In this document: positions 1 to 13,349 of the stretch, in pieces | How the letters are laid out: every line of letters starts with the position of its first letter | Numbering within the stretch: position 1 is the stretch's first letter | Program-made: the position numbers and the translations under genes | DNA from: Alviniconcha marisindica | Lineage: Eukaryota; Mollusca; Gastropoda; Provannidae | Assembly (NCBI GenBank): GCA_018857735.1 | Contig: JABMCL010003179.1 | Span: 178,501 to 242,500, forward strand | Direction of reading: 5' to 3' | DNA: 64,000 nucleotides | Notes under the pieces: generated by a model | Databases searched by the model: none | Told to the model about the DNA's origin: nothing | Seen by the model: the letters and a program-made list of their open reading frames with translations, nothing else

Positions 1-540
1 AATAGCGAAAATGTGTATAAGTACAACTAACGCCTTCCTTCCATTGTCCATGATATTTGAAAATCAGCTCAGGTTCCGAAATGTTTAATAATTATTGTGA
101 AAAGCTTAAAAACGAAAATTGTGCCCAAGGGGAAGAGGCATAGTGCGGGATGTACATGTGAGGAAAAAAATCATACAAAGACGTGTGAATGCGTGAGTGA
201 GAGGAATACTGTAACGATGGATGAATGTTTCTGAATAAACGCCCCACAATGATGTGCTTGGCAAAAACAACCACAACAACAAAAACTAACTTCTTTGACT
301 CGTTTTGGTTTTTTGATTGAAATTAAGTAATTTTGTAAATTGGCATCCTGCAATGCGATCTATGTTGTGAGGAAAAATATGAACAAGAATTGACTGCCGA
401 CGTTCTGAAAACAGAAAAAAACACATCAACTGCAAATACGTAAAAGGAGCAGACTGACTATGAGAAGCACATTAGCTTCAGATCGTGTTGTTTTATTTTG
501 AATTTAGTTATTTATACATTGCTCGCGTGCTCTAAACAAG
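1..540. other. AT-rich stretch, no gene recognised
   Basis: I see no coding signature, RNA gene or clear repeat. The short open frames resemble no known family. Confidence 0.6.
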
Positions 541-544
541 CAAG

Positions 545-711
<167 letters not shown>

Positions 712-909
712 GCACGCACACGTCGTGGCGGCCGACTAGCTAGTGAATGTGTAGTAACCGGAATGTTAAAGAATAAAATTCTAGATGGAGTGGCGGCCCT
801 TAGATGTTTGAAACAGGGCCGGTCACTGCACCGCACAGACCGGAAGTTTCGCTTGCCTGTGTTTGACTGTAGCCCGCTCGCGCGGCCACTCCGTTTAGGC
901 TGGCAGCGA

Positions 910-1149
910 GCTGGCAGTCCCTGTAGTATACTGTCTCTGATCATACATATGGGCCAAGCTGGCAGTCCCTGTAGTATACTGTCTCTGATCATACATATGG
1001 GCCAAGCTGGCAGTCCCTGTAGTATACTGTCTCTGATCATACATATGGGCCAAGCTGGCAGTCCCTGTAGTATACTGTCTCTGATCATACATATGGGCCA
1101 AGCTGGCAGTCCCTGTAGTATACTGTCTCTGATCATACATATGGGCCAA
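910..1149. repeat. 48-bp minisatellite, five copies
   Basis: Five essentially identical 48-bp units start at 910, 958, 1006, 1054 and 1102. The unit is a multiple of three without stops in several frames, so long open frames of 16-residue repeats arise on both strands. That follows from the repeat and is not evidence for a protein. Confidence 0.95.
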
Positions 1150-2139
1150 GCTGCAGGCGCGGCTCACAAGCAACAACGCTTCAGAGATGCAACTGATCCA
1201 TGGTGTCCTTCCCCATCGCTGCAGCAGCAGCAGTAGGACCGGCCATACGGAGTGTCTTAGCATGTCTCATGTAGTTGGTTTGCAAGAAAGTATCAATGAT
1301 TATTGACAACAGTATTTTACGTTTACAATAAATTCTGCAGTAGCATTCAGTTTCGAATCGCCCCCCCCCCCCCCCCCCCCCCCTTTACACATAAGTGGTT
1401 TGTTGTGAACAGTAATTCAGCTTAGATGAGTCCTTATCGTCAAGAAACTGTTCCAACAAGACCAGAATGTACTTGCATGACCCCACCGTGACAAGTGTGA
1501 GCCGTTCCATGGAGCGGTTCAGTCGGTTCTCATTATTTTAATGTTACAAAGGCCTGCCCCACCCGTCACCACCCACACGCACCACTCTTTTATGCCGAAC
1601 TTTACAGAAGTCTCCTGCTTTCTGCCCCCCCTTCCCGACCGTGTCTCACTGTAGGCATTGAAGCGTGCTTTCAGAAGTCAGGAGCATTCAGTGAAGTGTG
1701 TCTGTTGAGCCTGTTAAGCTGGCCGAAGCCAAAGGGCGTGCCACTGGTTGTTGGCCACGGAACACAACTCTTCAAGTTATTCCTGACTTTCTGCCCCGTT
1801 GGGGTGTGTCACAACACAGTGACAGCAGCAACAGCATTACAGTGTCAGTATGTGCTGTATAGTTATGTGGGGACTATCTTCAGCCGTAGCCGGTAAGCTC
1901 CTTGGCATCTACCCGCCAAAAATGGGGATAAATCATCCGGACGGCGTATGGTTCCCTAGGTAATAAGAATATTTCTATAAGATTAAATAAAACGGTTACA
2001 AATGCAATCCTCTCACTATAAGGATAAGGAATGCATTTGTCAATGTACTATAGCATAATATACAAAGTGACTCTCAGAGTGTTTAGCTGGGGAATGCTAC
2101 AACATTCCTTACTTTGGGCATGAGCGACCGCGCTCGCAA
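1150..2139. other. Non-coding stretch with a poly-C run
   Basis: A 23-base poly-C tract lies at 1361-1383. I recognise nothing else. Confidence 0.5.
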
Positions 2140-2157
2140 ACACACACACACACACAC

Positions 2158-2201
<44 letters not shown>

Positions 2202-2208
2202 CACAACA

Positions 2209-2277
<69 letters not shown>
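2140..2277. repeat. (CA)n microsatellite
   Basis: CA dinucleotide repeats with a few interruptions near 2159 and 2199-2212. Confidence 0.97.
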
Positions 2278-2279
<2 letters not shown>

Positions 2280-2738
2280 TCCGTCGATGCTGACTGGCCA
2301 TGGAGACAATGGGCCAGTGCAGAAAGCTATATGTTTGTGACGTACGGCTGGACTGAGTGGCAGGCGTCACAGTGCCGGGCCTCTGGAAGCCGACCTAGCC
2401 TACCTCACTCGGTGACCGCACACATCAGTTGCTTTTTCTCAGTCTTGTCCTCTTATTTATGGTCGAGCGTTTCTAAAAGTGTGTTACAACTGTAAACGTT
2501 GACGGCGCTGTTTCTTGTTCTTTGAGGTCAGTTGTTTACATGTTTTAGAGTGTTCTCAGTGTTTGTTCCTTTACCCGGCTTTTGTTTTAATATGTTAATG
2601 TGTCCGATTCGTTGTTTGTTAGATGTTTGCATTTTGTTCTTTCTTTGCTTTGTTGAGCGGCGTTATTGTTTGTTTGTTTTTGTCCTAGTGTTTTCGCTTA
2701 AGTGTTATATCACGTTTTCTTTTTGTCAGTTCGCACTT

Positions 2739-3150
2739 GACCCACCATCTAATAACGCATGGGACAATGACCGACCGTCTAACTAGTGTATGGGCGGTTT
2801 AGTGGCCATCTAACTATGCTATGGCCAACTGAGTGACCGTCTGACTATGCTATGGTCAACTGAGTGACCGTCTAACTATGCTATGGCCAACAGAGTGACC
2901 GTCTAAGACTATACTATGGGCGACTGACTGACCATCTAACTGCTATGGCCAACAGAGTGACCATCAGACTATGCTATGGCTGACCATCTAACTGTGCTAT
3001 TTTCAAAGGATTGACATCTAACTATACTATGGGAAATTGATTGACCATGTAACTATGCTATGGGAGAATGAATGACCATTTAACTATGCTATGGGAGACT
3101 GACTGACATCTGTCTATGCTATTGGCGACCGACTGACATCTGTCCGTTGG
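2739..3150. repeat. Degenerate ~30-bp tandem repeat
   Basis: About a dozen diverged units share a core like 'gaccgtctaactatgctatg' at a spacing near 30 bp. Units decay towards both ends. Confidence 0.85.
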
Positions 3151-4198
3151 TGCTGGGTCTTAGTGCGGCCGTGGGGCGCAATAGTCTCCTTTCCCGTGTG
3201 AAACCACTGGCCAAAGGATGGTGTCAATTAGCACTGGTCAGTGGCCGAGCTGCGCCCAACCAGCCCGGGCATGGAAGAGCTGCCTTTCCCTTTCTGTTAC
3301 TAATTCTTCTTTCAGTTATTCCAAATTCTGGGCCATCGATACCGTATTTTTGAAGGTATAAAAGACTCTCCACCACTCGCCATCACGGAAATTTTAAGGA
3401 CGTGTAACCTCTCAGTAGTCGCTTTGCCAAGTCTCCAAGTCCAAGTTTCATTCGTGCAGCCAGTGTTTTAATCAACTTAATCCACTTTCAACAGGTTGGT
3501 TTGACTATCTTTTACCTTCCAAGTTCCTGACTGATGTTTTATTGTTGTTTGATTGTTGTAGTTTTTTGGTTTGATCTTGCCGTAAGATCTGGTGTCGCTG
3601 ATGTTTTATTATTTTTCACATTTGCTTAAATGATTAGGTACAGGGTTAGCCGGCACGAGTTGTTTCAGTATTATATGGGTTATATAAAAAAAAAAATCAT
3701 TTCATCATTGATGTGTTGAAGCTTAAACTGCGTTTCGCTACAGATGTTCATATCGGAGAGGTCAGGTTCGTTATCCGAGCCTGGCTCCATTTTTTAAATT
3801 CTGATCTAAACCTCCTAATGGAGTCTCGGCTTTATTTTACTGTTTAGAAAAGGCCTGTTCCGCGTAGCCGTGATTAACAAGTTCAGCTTTTCTATTTTAA
3901 TATTATGTGAAAAGGCCATATGTTCGTAGTTTAGTCTTTCCGCGTATCCCGCATGGACGGTTTTGTGCTGACTTCAGTAACTGTTGTTTACGTTAATTCT
4001 CAGGGAATGAGACAACCAGATAAAATTTACCTAGCTATATTGGCTTTTCGAACCTTTGTGCCTTCAAACCCCATCTTTTGTCTGTTTATGACATGCTTGT
4101 GACTTACGGTTTTGATTCAGTAATATTTTTCATTCTCCACTTGAATTTGTGTTGAAAGAGAGTAGCGAGAGAAAGAACGATTCTGTGAGTGAGTGAGT
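3151..4198. other. Non-coding stretch, nothing recognised
   Basis: A 'tataaaag' string lies near 3357, but no open frame or exon downstream supports a promoter. I see no repeat family shared with the rest of the window. Confidence 0.45.
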
Positions 4199-4221
4199 AT
4201 GTGTGTGTGGATGTGTGTGTA

Positions 4222-4297
<76 letters not shown>

Positions 4298-4402
4298 GTG
4301 TGTGTGTGTGTGTGTGTGTGTTGTGTGTGTGTGTGTGTTGTGTGTGTGTGTTGTGTGTGTGTTGTGTGTGTGTGTGTGTGGTGTTGTGTGTGTGTGTGTG
4401 TG

Positions 4403-4453
<51 letters not shown>

Positions 4454-4471
4454 GTGTGTGGGGTGTGTGTC
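4199..4471. repeat. (GT)n microsatellite, long and interrupted
   Basis: About 270 bp of GT repeats are interrupted regularly by TTG steps. All overlapping open frames are Cys-Val or His-Thr artefacts. Confidence 0.97.
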
Positions 4472-4875
4472 ATTTGATGTATGAGTGCCACGTGAGTAAT
4501 TGGCTGTTTTAACTACTGCTAGGCTGTAGTTGTGTGGCTAGATCGTCGAGAATTTGATCTGTTACGCACTAGAGACGTTAGTGTAGGGGTACAAATCCAG
4601 TGCTTCATCCCAATACTCAAAACTGACTTAGGACGTATGTCCTATCGCAAAGGAAATAAACAGGACATTTTAGAAAGCCATAGGACATGATCATGATGAC
4701 AGGAAAACGTAAACGGTTGAATACGCAACAAACAAAAAACTTGTTCTTCTTTTCATCTGGGCTTTGCACTTAAATAAAATGTGTCTCACATTATCATGGT
4801 GTGGAGTCCTACAAGCTTACAAAGCACACAGTTCAGCTCAAGCCTGAATCAGTGATTCACCATGGTTTTGCCCAC

Positions 4876-4878
<3 letters not shown>

Positions 4879-4917
<39 letters not shown>

Positions 4918-4954
4918 GTGTGTGTGTGTGTTGTGTGTGTGTGTGTGTGTGTGT
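4879..4954. repeat. (GT)n microsatellite
   Basis: GT dinucleotide run with two short interruptions. Confidence 0.95.
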
Positions 4955-5639
4955 TTAAAATGTTGCATTGTTGCAATTTAAAATGACTATACTTACTAAT
5001 TAAAACTTGATGTTAGGTTGGCAAAAATATTTGAACTTATGCAGTGTACGTCATATAATGCTAATCCTTTAAGCCATTCTCATCCAAATCACAGATTCAA
5101 CAAATTTAGAGGCGGAAGGGCGCATCATCAGACATCATTTTAAACTGATTCAAATGGACTTGGAAAAACACCAGTCCTGAAAATCCAAGCCCAGGCTAAA
5201 CTTCTCGTGTGCTTGGAGCAGGTCAAACGAACATGATCTGCAGTAAATGTTTTGTGACTGAAGTTTAAATGGTGACGTTTTTGGACACCACCACTAACTC
5301 TTGTTTAACGAGCTCATTGCCGCATTGTGCGCTCTCTTTTGCCGCGCTTCGCAGTTTGGATGTCACCGCCGGATGTGCCTTTGGCGTCTCGTGTAGGAGC
5401 GTTCTAAGGGAGAGAGAAAAATCCACGAGAAAAGGTTTGGTCTGCTGGGTTTTATCTCAATCTATTTTTTAACTCATGGTAATGTTTCGGTAAAATTAGC
5501 CTTCAGATGAAGAAATAATGCAACACACAAATCATGACTAAAATAATAAAACGTCATACAACAACAAAAATCAAATAAATTAAATAAAACCGTGTGTTTT
5601 TTCTCGCCAGATCTGTGAAGTTCCGTTTAAATTAAACAC
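4955..5639. other. Non-coding stretch
   Basis: AT-rich sequence without recognised coding or repeat content. Confidence 0.4.
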
Positions 5640-6335
5640 ACACTACGTTCCTTGTCGAAACTGACAAACATGTGTTGCCCCGCAGAGAAACTATCGCCTA
5701 ATGGTGTCGCCCACACTCCGAGCATCGCTTTCCGTCACCTTCCTCCAAACTCTGCCAGATTTAGTTACGCCACTGAAGGGCACTCTTTATCTCTGCAGCT
5801 GTCCAGCGACGCCGTCAGCGCTCTCCGAAAGGTTCGGGTACTAATATGACTGTGGAAGCAACCTAGCGCCCAAGGACGCACGTAAACATGAGACGCATCC
5901 ACCCCGGGTAAAAAGAGTTCCATCTCGATTCAAACGATTTTGATTTTATTTGAGCAGGCGTAAGCAACATGGTCAGTTATAAAACAAACGTCTGATATAA
6001 TCTGAGTTGTTTGTACAAACTTACTACTGTCTGAACACCAACAAAAAACTGCTCGTTAGCTGACAGTTTTCTGGACCCTATGGCGTAACTAAATACGGCA
6101 GTGGTTGAAGGAAGGATGATGATGATGATGAAGTGATGCTTTATGTCCTCAGATGTCAGTTGACATATTAGGGACAAGTTGTGACCAATGCCGAAGCACG
6201 GTGCAATAAATCTTTACGTCCACGGAAACCAGAACGCTGGTTAGGACGGACAGTCCAGGACGTCCACCTCGACTCTCACACAGCTCCTGAACCATGTGAG
6301 AAGGAAGGATGTCGTAAACCAGTGCTTGGAGTTTG
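5640..6335 (-). repeat. Dispersed repeat F, copy 1 (split by a SINE)
   Basis: The sequence matches 17845-18376 in inverted orientation over several hundred bases, with shared blocks such as 'gaatcgagacggaactc', 'ccgaacctttcgga' and 'gtatttagttacgccata'. Shorter pieces recur at 40856-40945, 53985-54165 and 54825-54895. I see no coding capacity. Copy 1 is interrupted by the SINE at 6119-6299, so it is older than that insertion. The autonomous source is unknown. Confidence 0.8.
6119..6299 (-). mobile_element. SINE-like element, family E (copy 1)
   Basis: This ~180-bp element recurs at 29066-29235, 41273-41450, 51915-52104 and 60748-60924. It is flanked by the 12-bp direct repeat GAAGGAAGGATG (6107-6118 and 6300-6311), direct evidence of insertion into repeat F. 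On its own strand it carries two stem-loops, the second near the 3' end, and then a short simple-sequence tail ((ATC)n here). I see no tRNA-like A/B boxes. The family name is local to this annotation. Confidence 0.85.
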
Positions 6336-7347
6336 GGTGTCGCCTACACGGGCATCGCGGGGTAATGGCCGGGAGAGAGAGCCCACCGGCCTCCACAGTC
6401 GCTGTTGCAGACTGTCCGATCGGCCAGTCATTATACTCTTCTTATGAAAACAAAGAGTCTTGTATTGTGCTCGCTCTTGGACAGAACTCCCCAGATTAAG
6501 CCAGTCATACTTTCCCCAGCAGCAATTAACTTCGTTTCATGTCTTTCTTTTCTTTCGGCGTCATCATTATTTGCCGGAAAAGCAAACACTACTTGTCAGA
6601 TAGGCGTAACATGCAGGGGAAGTAACACTCGTATTTCCAAAGTCAACGTTTAAAGCAATATTTGTGCTGAAGACCACCGAACCTATAGGTCCCTGTTGCA
6701 TTTATTTCTATGATTTTTGTTGTTGTTGTTTTTTAATTTATTTTTTTAAGGAATGGCACAAAAAGTTTTCGGATGTCATACCGGTTACAGAAAAATGTCA
6801 TTTTGAAGACATCATTTTTATCAGTCCGATGCTCATATCAATCCCTGCGCATCCACAGCATGTATTTGGATCCGCACTTATTGTCAACAGAGCTACAAGC
6901 TCTGAGAATGAGAATGAACAGAACCATACAAAATTATCATAGCCGTATTGTCTTTTTCGATTTCAGTTTAGACTGACAAGACTTCAGTGAATGGAGAGAA
7001 AAAAATAGACAGAGGGAGGCTGTTCCAGACAGTGGTGTCTTGATTTGAAGGGGTTCTAAATAGCGTTTGGCATAACGAAGCTCAGGACGAGAACGGTAAT
7101 ATTGTCAACAGTTCTGGCAAATATTCTGGCCGGGTGTGCGCCATTCAGTAACAACAGAGAAACACACGGTGAAAAGTTTATGATCTGTCTATTAGGAGAT
7201 AGGAAGCCATCATGATTGCAGTGAACGAAGGAGAGGTGAAAGACGCGCATGCTTTGAAGATTTGCCGCCATTCCGAAGCTTCTAAAGGGCCGCCGGAATC
7301 TCTCTCTCTCTCTCTTCATTTATTCCATATGTGTACCGGTGTGCCGT
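6336..7347. other. Non-coding stretch
   Basis: No exon or repeat family is recognised. Short open frames show no familiar motifs. Confidence 0.4.
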
Positions 7348-7563
7348 AGCTTAGAAAATGTGCACATGTATAATTAAATCTAGAACAGTCCCGGTGTTTG
7401 GAGCTTAGAAAATGTGCACATGTATAATTAAATCTAGAATAGTCCCGGTGTTTGGAGCTTAGAAAATGTGCACATGTATAATTAAATCTAGAATAATCCC
7501 GGTGTTTGGAGCTTAGAAAATGTGCACATGTATAATTAAATCTAGAATAGTCCCGGTGTTTGG
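7348..7563. repeat. 54-bp minisatellite, four copies
   Basis: Four near-identical 54-bp units start at 7348, 7402, 7456 and 7510 and contain 'atgtgcacatgtataatt'. The unit is a multiple of three, which explains the repetitive minus-strand open frame here. Confidence 0.95.
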
Positions 7564-7949
7564 AGGAGCGTACTGGATCAGTGCAAAAAAAAAAAAAAAA
7601 CTTCAAACAAAAGCATACATGCTTATCTAATACCCTCGTAAATAAAGATTTTTTATTTTATCTTATCTCTCTCTAATAATAATAATAATAAAAGTATTTA
7701 TAATGCGCAAAATCTTGTTCCTAGAGACTATTCTAAACATGGACCTATATTTTTTGGACTGCCAGCTGCGCGCTATGCGCAAGAAACAATATCTTCCGCG
7801 CACTAGCGATCTTTACAGATGGGCCACATCCGGTGTGTCCGTTTGGAATGGCGGACTGACTGAATCATCTGCACTGAGCGTTCATTAGCTATTTACAACG
7901 TGTTCTTGATTAAGCAGAAGAAATGTAAAAAAATCAAAAAATCATCGAT

Positions 7950-9800
7950 GGCCACTGCTGCATCGTCGGTAGCGCATCATGGCTTACCAAAAGCAGATGC
8001 GGATGAACTTCATGGATGAACGGCAAGTTACGGCGCCTCACCAATAAGAAGAGGAGACACTATAGGCAGGCGAGAAAAGCGGGATCTTGGGCAAACTACA
8101 GGTACACCCAGAAGGAATGTAAAAGACTCTTCCGCCAGGCGGAATGGAACTTTGTAAACAATACCGTCCAAGAAGGGCTTGCCCAGAACAATTCTAAGCC
8201 GTTCAAGTCGAAACGCCAAGATAACATCGGTACTGCCCCACTGAAATTCAATGGAACACTGCAGCGACAGTAAATCGAAAGCTGACATCTTACTCAAACA
8301 GTTCCAGTCTGTTTTTACCAAAAACAACTCCCAGAAGACTGGAGACACGCCAACATAACACCTGTCTTCAAAATGGGGGACAAACATATGGCGGAAAACT
8401 ACCGACCCATGTCCTTGACCTCCGTTTCTTACAAGCTTCTTGAGCACATCATTTTTTCCCACCACATGTCCCACCTAAACCGCCACAAAATTCTTAGCAA
8501 CCTAAATCATGGCTTTCGTTCTGGTTTTTCCTGTGATCACTACCCTCCATGACTTCGGCAAATCCTTTGACCAAAATATCCAGACCGACATTGTTATGTT
8601 GGACTTTTCCAAAGCTTTCGACGCTGTCCCCCATCAGGAACTCCTTTACAAGCTAAAACAGTATGGCATCAAAGGATCCCTGCACAAGAGGCTTGCGAAC
8701 TTCCTCACACAGCGCCAGATGCAAGTGGTATTTATGGCCAGCTCTCCAGTCAGGCATCCGTGGACTCTGGAGTACCCCAGGGCACTGTGCTTGGCCCCCT
8801 GTTGTTCCTGTGCCATATCAACAATCTTCCCAGTGCTGTCCGATCACAAGTGCGTCTCTTGGCAGATGATTGTCTTATCTACAGGGAGATTCACTCTCGC
8901 CAAGATCACATCATCCTGCAACAAAACCTACAGCAGTTGGAGATATGGGTAGGACAGTTGGGGGGGGGGGGGGGGGGTTAAAGTTCAACGTCAGGAAATG
9001 AAATGCTACCTCATGAGTCTACGCAGCAAGTCACCCCACCTATACTCCCTGGATAATCAGATCTTGAAACAAGTCCCATTAATCCCCTACTTTGGAGTTC
9101 AGCTCTCCGAGAATCTGTCCTGGTCTGAACACATCAGCACCATCACAAAAACAAAACAAAACAAAAACGAACTCCTGCCTCGGTCTGCTGAGAAGAAACT
9201 TGAGGTCCTGTCCAGAAGAATGCAGAACAGCCTACCTGGCCCTGGTCAGGTCGGTTCTTGAATACAGTGTTGTGGTCTGGGATCCACACCAACAGAGAGA
9301 CATCGACAAGCTGGAAGACGTTCAGCGCCGCGCCACCCGTTTTATTAAACGGTACAGGTCCCGCCAGCCTGGCTCTATAGCAAAGATGCTGAAGGACCTG
9401 AACCTGCCATCTCTACAGGACAGACGGAGAGAGAAGCGCCTCGTCTTCCTCTACAAAATTGCCGCAGGTCTCATCCCAGCCATTCAAGCAGAATCCTTTC
9501 TGACACCTGTCACCTGTGCGGAACAAGAGGCAGATCAAGATCACCAGTAGATCTGACTTCACCTCCAACAACATCATCAGGAGGTTCGCCAGAAACAACA
9601 GCCGCTGCTTCTCCTTGGGCAGTGCAAAAACAGACACCTACAGAAACAGCTTCTTCGTCAGAACTGGTTCTGACTGGAACAACCTCACAGAAGAAGAAGT
9701 GGTGTCTGCAAAGTCGGTGGAGGAATTTCGATCCTTCATCTCGACTCAACATTAAGCGCTCTCCCCGTTCTTCCGTCGACATTTATGCCAGGACATGGCC
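7950..9800 (+). mobile_element. Decayed CR1-like non-LTR retrotransposon (ORF2 relic)
   Basis: Reverse-transcriptase pieces occur in the right order but in different frames. A basic pre-RT segment (8016-8273) is followed by an ANITPVFK..YRPMSL block (~8340-8420) and LDFSKAFDAVPH (~8602-8637). Then come DSGVPQGTVLGPLLF (~8760), LADDCLIY (catalytic DD, ~8854) and a C-terminal region typical of CR1/Jockey-type elements (9240-9755: RRATRFIK, SDWNNL, ending FRSFISTQH). Sequence between the pre-RT and RT blocks is missing, a poly-G run interrupts at 8960, and there are several frameshifts. It is a dead copy, 5'-truncated. The 3' end lies near 9790-9830. Confidence 0.9.
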
Positions 9801-9830
9801 CAAGTCGACGTAACCATCAAGATCAAGATG

Positions 9831-10935
9831 ATCGAATACGGAACCAGGAATAGCGAAGCCGGTTGCTCCGTTCCATCACTCGCATCGGATAGTACTAGCA
9901 CAGTAGCAGTCAACAGTCTTCTCCAGACATTTCACCGAAGACTGCTTCAAATATGGTAAGTTATGAGATGTGGATAAGTTCTTGTATAAACCTCTATTTA
10001 CTACAACTCTGTGTTGTGTGTCCGTGTGAAGTGATATGTCCATTTTTTTTTTTTACCTCAGGAGGGTAGTGTAACTGTAAAAAACAAAAACACTACACTG
10101 TGTTCACATGCATTTCAGCAGCGTGTGTGTGTACTGTTAACTAATGCATTATTCACTGAATTTGTTCAGATTTAGACTAAATTACAGGTGGTAAACTGCT
10201 GGAGAATAATGACTTGCAATTCAGAAATCACCCAGAAATAGATCTATTCATATATTATGATTAGTCTAGATGATAGATCAAACTGTGCAACTAACTTGTA
10301 AACTTGTAAGCAGAATAATCTGCCTGAGAAATCTGCATAAACAGACCAAAACAAACATGCAGAATTTATTGTAGATGGGTATAAAAAATCATGAGGCCTG
10401 ACTCGGTGACCCTACGACTAACAATAACAATCATGTTGTGTTGTTGTTGTGTTTGTACTAGTGGGTTTTGATGAGGTATTGTTTTGTTGTTGTTGTGTTT
10501 GTATGTGGGTTTGTGGTTTCTATCTTTTTATGTACACACAAGATCTCAATACTCATGTCCAACTTTTGATAAGTAGTAAATACCATATATATATATGACT
10601 ACATTAGTGTTATAACTTATATGAGTTATAACACTAATCTAGTAGTAGTGTAGTACTCAGCAAAATAAAGCTCAGAAAAATTATTATTTTAAATTATTAT
10701 CAGATGAGAATTTACATGAGAAAGAAAGGGAGGGGATGTCATTCAATTAACTTGATATGAGCTGATAATAGTGATAGAGTGAGCTCCAGATCAGTAATCT
10801 GAGTGTTATCATTATAGTAATTCTATTAATATAACAACAGTAATAATACTAATACAGTAATAGAGACAAATAAAACTTATCTTTTTCTGTAGGCCCAAGT
10901 GGACCTTGCAGCACACAGATTGCTGGAAGCTGACG
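9831..10935. other. AT-rich stretch with a possible spliced-transcript signature
   Basis: A good splice donor (ATG|GTAAGTT near 9955) and an acceptor-like site (TTTTTCTGTAG near 10891) frame ~940 bp without coding signal. An AATAAA at 11289 could end such a transcript. There is no protein evidence. Confidence 0.25.
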
Positions 10936-11048
10936 AATTCGTGGTGTTTCAGATGACTTTGAGTCTGAGGTCATATACATAGGATTCGTGGAAGTTGGCA
11001 AACCCTAGGTATATGACCTCAGACTCAAGTCATCGGAAACACCAGAAT
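10936..11048. repeat. Large imperfect hairpin (arms ~45 bp)
   Basis: The left arm, 10936-10982, pairs with the right arm, 11003-11048, around a ~20-base loop. The inner part (GAGTCTGAGGTCATATAC against its complement) is perfect. It may be the core of a small foldback element or a structured RNA. Confidence 0.85.
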
Positions 11049-13349
11049 CAACCTGACCAGAGCCTGCAAGTGCAACTGTTATGTGAGTGTTGTACTGTAA
11101 TTTTACTTTGTTCACCACATTTCTTATTCTGTCCATTTTTTAAAAATGAATTTGATGTTCTTCCCCTGAGGAATCCTTCCAGGTTTAAAGGGTGTGCCAC
11201 GTGAGGACACAAGTTGGCCTGAAACATGGAACATTTCTGTTTGCAGGCTTCATATGGTTGTTCTATCAATATTTATCATTGTTATACAATAAAATTTCAG
11301 TAATTTCATAGTCTTTTGTCACTTTGAGTTTGAACTTATGAGGGTGTTGCCATGCTGCTTTGCTTTTAACTGGGGAGTGGGGGGGGGGGGGGGGTGCTTG
11401 TCATATTATTATCACTAAATTATCATGCCTCCATGTTTAACATACTGTATACATTGTTCTGATGGTCACACTTGATTTAGATCTATAGGCTATACACTTT
11501 CTTCACATCTGTGTCAGACTCACTCAGAGTCTGTGTTGTTCACTTGCAGTTCTAAGTGTGCTGCATCTACATTTTGGTACACTTAAGACTCAGTGTTTCA
11601 GGGTATTAGATCATACCAAGATAAACTTTGCATATGTATATCATCATCATCATCATCAGTGATCAATGGAATGTAAAAAGTTGGTACTAGAATACTGCAC
11701 TTACATTAAAAAACTGAAATGTCTATATGTAATGATATCAGTGTTTGGCTGACTGTCAGACGAAGGCCACGGGGAATTTATTACATTACTTATATAAATA
11801 ATGTTGTTTACACATCAGTTTTGACTCTGGCAGAGAACCTCCACCAATTATGCGTTGTGTTGTTTACTTCAACTTTGAAGACTCATGCAAAGATCTTGGG
11901 GAAAGTACAGTTTCCGTGGTGCATCATAGGGAACTCTGTGACAACTATTCGGCTTTGGGAATTAGGCAGAATAGCCTTCTCTAGCTACACATTCTCACAA
12001 TTCTGGCAATTCCAAAATCCTGCTTTAGATCACCTTCATGCCAGCTCCTGCTTCTTTCCATTCCAGTGGGGCTTCATACTCAATGGATTGAACCAGAAAT
12101 TATCCTGTGGGCACCCAAACAACAGTGACCACATGTGCTACATTAAGACTAAATTAATCAGTGAATGTGTGTTGCTCATATAGCTCATGTGAACATTACA
12201 TGTGAAATTAACTGAATCAGTGAAATATAAAATGAATCATGCAAACCTGGAATAATTGAAGCTTTGCTAGTACAGAAATTTGAAAAAGAAATCAAAATTG
12301 CAAAATTTGTGGAAATTACCTCTTGCTTTCTCTTGATTTGTTGATTGTATGTAACCCGAACATGTGTTTACCCATACAAATGCAGGATGTGGCATACAAG
12401 TTTAATCTTGTTCTTTTTCATTTTTTCATTTGTAAAGTATTCACAGCATATAATTCTGTTGTACTGTCACAAACTGAAAGAAGCATCTCGTGCTGGTGGA
12501 CAGGGTTTTGTTTTTTGGGTTGAACATGTCTCACTGACGTCTGAAAACAAAGTAGCCTGTTGACAGAAAGAGTGAGTTGTTTCACAAATGAAAGACATGC
12601 AGATTAATTGAAAAATCATTCCTTCTCTCTGTTCCCTGCTAAAGTGTACTTTGAGCTTCAGGCTGTATACCACATGTACTTAGTTTTCACTACACATCCC
12701 CTCCCCCGCCCACCCCACAAAATGAGGTGAGAGGTAAGGGGGGCGGCTCCCCTGTTCCATCTTAATGCTATGTTAAGTATTGTTATTTTCACATACATGA
12801 AAAAGCTATTATTGCGTTTAAAATGTGCCTGATTATTTGACTTCCTGATGTAGCTAAAGTGTTGAGTTAACAAAACACACACATGGTTTGCACTGTACAG
12901 CTGATAGTGTAAAATCAACTGTTGACATGCCTTCTTTATTCATTATTGCATAAATTTACAGTTGCCCATGGCACATGGGGTTGCATGGTTTGTTCCCATG
13001 GCTTTTGGAGTATTGTTGACCACGTCAGACTGATTAGTGCTGACTGGAGCAGAATTTACCAGCACGCCACAAAAAAAGAAGAAGAAAAAAAAAGAAGAAG
13101 AAGATAATGATGATGATTTTCATATCTTACAGTACAGTGCTTACGTATACATTTGTTATTCCGTTCTAAAAATAAAAACATACAACTGGCTCCCTAACAC
13201 ACACACACACACACACACTCACAACAGCTACAGCAAAAAGCAACTGGGCACGTCAGATCGCTTGCTAATGGTCATTTGACTGGCTCAGACACTCCTTTCG
13301 TGTGCGAAATGCTGACCGCTTCGAGTGATTTTTTTTTTTTTTTTAATCA
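11049..13349. other. AT-rich stretch, no recognised gene
   Basis: A 154-codon open frame at 11719-12183 resembles no family I know and has no splice or composition support. A poly-G run lies near 11379-11394 and a short (CA)n at 13198-13218. There are AATAAA signals but no assembled gene. Confidence 0.45.

Noticed and set aside
3350..3370. TATA box (ggtataaaag)
   Set aside because: No exon, start codon or repeat terminus downstream supports transcription.
6181..6447. 88-codon open frame
   Set aside because: It reads through the family E SINE and repeat F, so it is repeat sequence.
11719..12183. 154-codon open frame
   Set aside because: No recognisable domain, no splice context, and composition is like the flanks; a chance ORF is most likely.
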